Part shown: positions 5,323 through 7,125 of the stretch, piece by piece | Layout: each line of letters starts with the position of its first letter | Numbering within the stretch: position 1 is the first letter of the stretch | DNA from: an uncultured Nocardiaceae bacterium | GTDB taxonomy: Bacteria; Actinomycetota; Actinomycetes; Mycobacteriales; Mycobacteriaceae | DNA: 7,125 nucleotides | Assembly (NCBI GenBank): GCA_936936565.1 | Contig: CAKZIX010000094.1 | Coordinates: 1 to 7,125 of the forward strand | Direction of reading: 5' to 3' | The notes under the pieces: generated by a model | The model's input: the letters and a program-made list of their open reading frames with translations, nothing else | Told to the model about the DNA's origin: nothing | The model's database searches: none | Translations under genes and position numbers: made by a program

Positions 5323-6177
5323 TCACGTCGTCGGTTGCGGGAGGTCGCAGACGAAGATCGCGGTGCCCGGGTAGATCGCCCCGCGCAGCGGGCTCCACTG
5401 GCCCCATTCGCGGTCGAAACCCTCGGGCCATTCGGGTTCGATCAGGTCGGTGAGTACGAAACCGGCCGCGGCCAGCTCGCGCACCCGGTCGCCGAGGGTG
5501 CGGTGGTGCTCGACGTAGGTGGGGTTGCCGTCGGCATCCACCTCGACGTACGGGGTCCGGTCGAAGTAGGGGATGGTCGCGGTGAGCCCGCGCTCGCCGG
5601 GATCGTCGGGAAAGATCCAGCGCATCGGGTGATTCACCGAAAACACCCAGCGCCCACCGGGTTTGAGCACCCGCGCCACCTCACGCATCACCGTCGCGGG
5701 ATCGGCGACGAACGGGATCGCGCCGTAGGCGCTGCACGCGAGGTCGAACACGGCATCGCCGAACGGCAGCGCCTCCGCGCCGGCCTGCACCAGCGGCAGC
5801 TGCGGGCCACCCGCATGCATCGCCTCGACGCCGCGCGCGAGCATGCCGCGCGAGAGGTCCAGCCCGACCGGCCGCGCACCGTGCGCGGCGAGCCAGCGCG
5901 AGCACGGCGCCGAACCGCAGCCGACCTCGAGCACGCGCTTGCCGGCGAGGTCGCCGAGGAGTGCGACATCGCCCTCGTGCAGACCTTCAGGGCACCAGAC
6001 GAACTCGCCGGCGGGGGAGTCGGTGCCGAGAAATTCGCCGTGGGCCTCGTGATAGGCGCTGGCGTCGGCGTCCCACCACGCCCGGCTGGCGCGCTGGCTG
6101 GCGGTCGAGCCGATCCGGGTACGGCTCACGCCGACGGTGCCGAGCTGGGCGTTTGCCTCGGCGTGGCGATCGTCCAT
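5323..6177 (-). CDS. Class I SAM-dependent methyltransferase
   Basis: 284 residues, predicted cytoplasmic methyltransferase; substrate unknown. The SAM-binding motif I is VLEVGCGSA (82-90). The acidic end of strand 2 is VGLDLSRGM (104-112), followed by AEALPFGDAVFDLACS (134-149) and LKPGGRWVFSVNHP (171-184). That order is typical of the methyltransferase type 11 fold. The N-terminal 80 residues include a basic segment and SRAWWDADASAYHEAHGEF, common in actinobacterial members. A GTG at 6216 could extend it by 13 residues. I chose the ATG at 6177 because a -10-like TAACCT on the minus strand ends 8 bases before it, which would leave the GTG untranscribed. The gene is divergent from rpsA and convergent with the SPFH operon. 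Confidence 0.92.
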   Translation of the reverse strand: MDDRHAEANAQLGTVGVSRTRIGSTASQRASRAWWDADASAYHEAHGEFLGTDSPAGEFVWCPEGLHEGDVALLGDLAGKRVLEVGCGSAPCSRWLAAHGARPVGLDLSRGMLARGVEAMHAGGPQLPLVQAGAEALPFGDAVFDLACSAYGAIPFVADPATVMREVARVLKPGGRWVFSVNHPMRWIFPDDPGERGLTATIPYFDRTPYVEVDADGNPTYVEHHRTLGDRVRELAAAGFVLTDLIEPEWPEGFDREWGQWSPLRGAIYPGTAIFVCDLPQPTT

Positions 6178-6185
6178 GAGCACCA

Positions 6186-6191
6186 AGGTTA
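6186..6191 (-). promoter_or_regulatory. Candidate -10 box for a leaderless methyltransferase mRNA
   Basis: TAACCT on the minus strand fits TANNNT and predicts a start at about 6177-6180, at or within a few bases of the ATG. No Shine-Dalgarno sequence precedes the ATG, consistent with the leaderless mRNAs common in mycobacteria. No clear -35 box was seen. Confidence 0.35.
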
Positions 6192-6227
6192 TGAGGGCGC
6201 CGCGCGGCGGCGACACGCGAGGTCGGT

Positions 6228-6257
6228 TTGCCCGCTTCCGTTGCGTTCGCGTAACCT
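6228..6257 (+). promoter_or_regulatory. Candidate sigma-A promoter of rpsA
   Basis: TTGCCC (6228-6233), an 18-base spacer and TAACCT (6252-6257) resemble a housekeeping promoter. The predicted start near 6264 gives a leader of about 100 bases. In that leader GGAG (6350-6353) is the best, rather distant, Shine-Dalgarno candidate, 12 bases before the ATG. No strong hairpin was seen in the leader by eye. Confidence 0.4.
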
Positions 6258-6365
6258 TAGGCGCGCGAGTGTCTTTGTGCTGTCCAGCTTCCGGTCAGGG
6301 CGAGGTCATCCGCGTCTGTACGAGCCCATCCGACCAAAACAATCCGTCCGGAGCAACCCACCCTC

Positions 6366-7125
6366 ATGCCCGCCACTACAGTTTCCTCGCCGCAGGTAGC
6401 CGTCAACGACATCGGCTCTGCCGAGGACTTTCTCGCCGCTATCGACAAGACGATCAAGTACTTCAACGACGGCGACATCGTCGAAGGCACCATCGTCAAG
6501 GTCGACCGCGACGAGGTTCTTCTCGACATCGGCTACAAGACCGAAGGTGTCATCCCTTCCCGCGAACTTTCCATCAAGCACGACGTCGACCCGAACGAGG
6601 TCGTTTCCGTGGGCGATGAGGTCGAAGCCCTGGTCCTCACCAAGGAGGACAAGGAAGGCCGCCTGATCCTGTCCAAGAAGCGCGCGCAGTACGAGCGGGC
6701 GTGGGGCACGATCGAGGAGCTCAAGGAGAAGGACGAGGCCGTCAAGGGCACCGTCATCGAGGTCGTCAAGGGCGGCCTCATCCTCGACATCGGCCTGCGT
6801 GGGTTCCTCCCGGCGTCGCTCGTCGAGATGCGCCGCGTCCGCGATCTGCAGCCGTACGTCGGCAAGGAGATCGAGGCCAAGATCATCGAGCTCGACAAGA
6901 ACCGCAACAACGTGGTCCTGTCGCGTCGTGCGTGGCTCGAGCAGACGCAGTCCGAGGTTCGCACGACGTTCCTCAAGGAGCTGCAGAAGGGCCAGGTCCG
7001 CTCCGGCGTCGTGTCCTCGATCGTCAACTTCGGTGCGTTCGTGGACCTCGGTGGCGTCGACGGTCTCGTCCACGTCTCCGAGCTGTCCTGGAAGCACATC
7101 GACCACCCGTCCGAGGTCGTCGAGG
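6366..7125 (+). CDS. rpsA: 30S ribosomal protein S1 (3' partial)
   Basis: Ribosomal protein S1 binds mRNA and helps place it on the 30S subunit. 253 residues are visible and the frame is open at the window edge. After a short leader with SPQVAVNDIGS comes S1 domain 1 (about 35-105, IVEGTIVKVDRDEVLLDIGYK). Domain 2 follows (about 123-190, VKGTVIEVVKGGLILDIGLRG), and then the start of domain 3 (from about 208, GVVSSIVNFGAFVDLGG). The sequence is very close to mycobacterial RpsA as I recall it, with differences near the N-terminus and around residues 200-213. Codon use is strongly biased to AAG, GAG, CTC and GTC, fitting high expression. The C-terminal region discussed in debates on pyrazinamide action lies outside the window. 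Confidence 0.97.
   Translation, partial: MPATTVSSPQVAVNDIGSAEDFLAAIDKTIKYFNDGDIVEGTIVKVDRDEVLLDIGYKTEGVIPSRELSIKHDVDPNEVVSVGDEVEALVLTKEDKEGRLILSKKRAQYERAWGTIEELKEKDEAVKGTVIEVVKGGLILDIGLRGFLPASLVEMRRVRDLQPYVGKEIEAKIIELDKNRNNVVLSRRAWLEQTQSEVRTTFLKELQKGQVRSGVVSSIVNFGAFVDLGGVDGLVHVSELSWKHIDHPSEVVE

Noticed and set aside
4960..6399. 479-codon plus-strand frame crossing the SPFH 3' end, the terminator and the methyltransferase
   Set aside because: It ignores the ribbon-helix-helix gene, crosses the inverted repeat and is antisense to a methyltransferase with clear motifs.
6306..7106. 266-codon minus-strand frame opposite rpsA
   Set aside because: Its Leu/Asp/Val-rich product is the shadow expected from the strong codon bias of rpsA on the other strand.

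Overview
The window is high-GC actinobacterial DNA. Its right edge holds the start of rpsA (ribosomal protein S1), whose visible 253 residues closely resemble mycobacterial S1 as I remember it. I therefore read this as a Mycobacteriaceae chromosome, probably a fast-growing environmental species. In M. tuberculosis, polA lies directly upstream of rpsA; here a divergent methyltransferase does, so the local order differs. No transposase, integrase, tRNA, CRISPR array or phage gene was seen. No stretch over 300 bases lacks a gene.

Layout, left to right. (1) Positions 1-466, plus strand: the C-terminal two thirds of a polar amino-acid ABC transporter ATPase. (2) Positions 4083 down to 486, minus strand: a compact six-gene operon in which all five junctions are ATGA overlaps. 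Its order is DUF6230 exported protein, DUF6114 membrane protein, second DUF6230, second DUF6114, a divergent exported protein, and a third DUF6230-like exported protein. (3) Positions 4084-4271: a divergent regulatory region with two adjacent perfect palindromes. (4) Positions 4272-5278, plus strand: an SPFH/band-7 membrane protein coupled by TGATG to a 51-residue ribbon-helix-helix protein. (5) Positions 5286-5320: a strong inverted repeat between convergent genes, likely a two-way terminator. (6) Positions 6177 down to 5323, minus strand: a class I SAM methyltransferase. (7) From 6366: rpsA, partial.

The six-gene operon is the most interesting part. Two tandem copies of a DUF6230+DUF6114 pair are followed by two more single-anchor exported proteins. 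Three of the four exported proteins share GTRW before the membrane anchor, a central Leu-Cys or Val-Cys, and a Cys at the extreme C-terminus. Recognisable Shine-Dalgarno sequences occur before genes 1, 3 and 5 but not before 2, 4 and 6, which suggests three coupled gene pairs. The function is unknown; a cell-envelope complex of membrane proteins and disulfide-bonded, beta-rich exoplasmic partners is my inference.

The divergent region has only one TANNNT -10 motif on either strand. It lies inside a 10-bp palindrome, so one element could serve both the DUF6230/DUF6114 operon and the SPFH operon. The adjacent palindrome GTGATATCAC is a plausible operator for the small ribbon-helix-helix protein, which would then autoregulate and might link the two operons.
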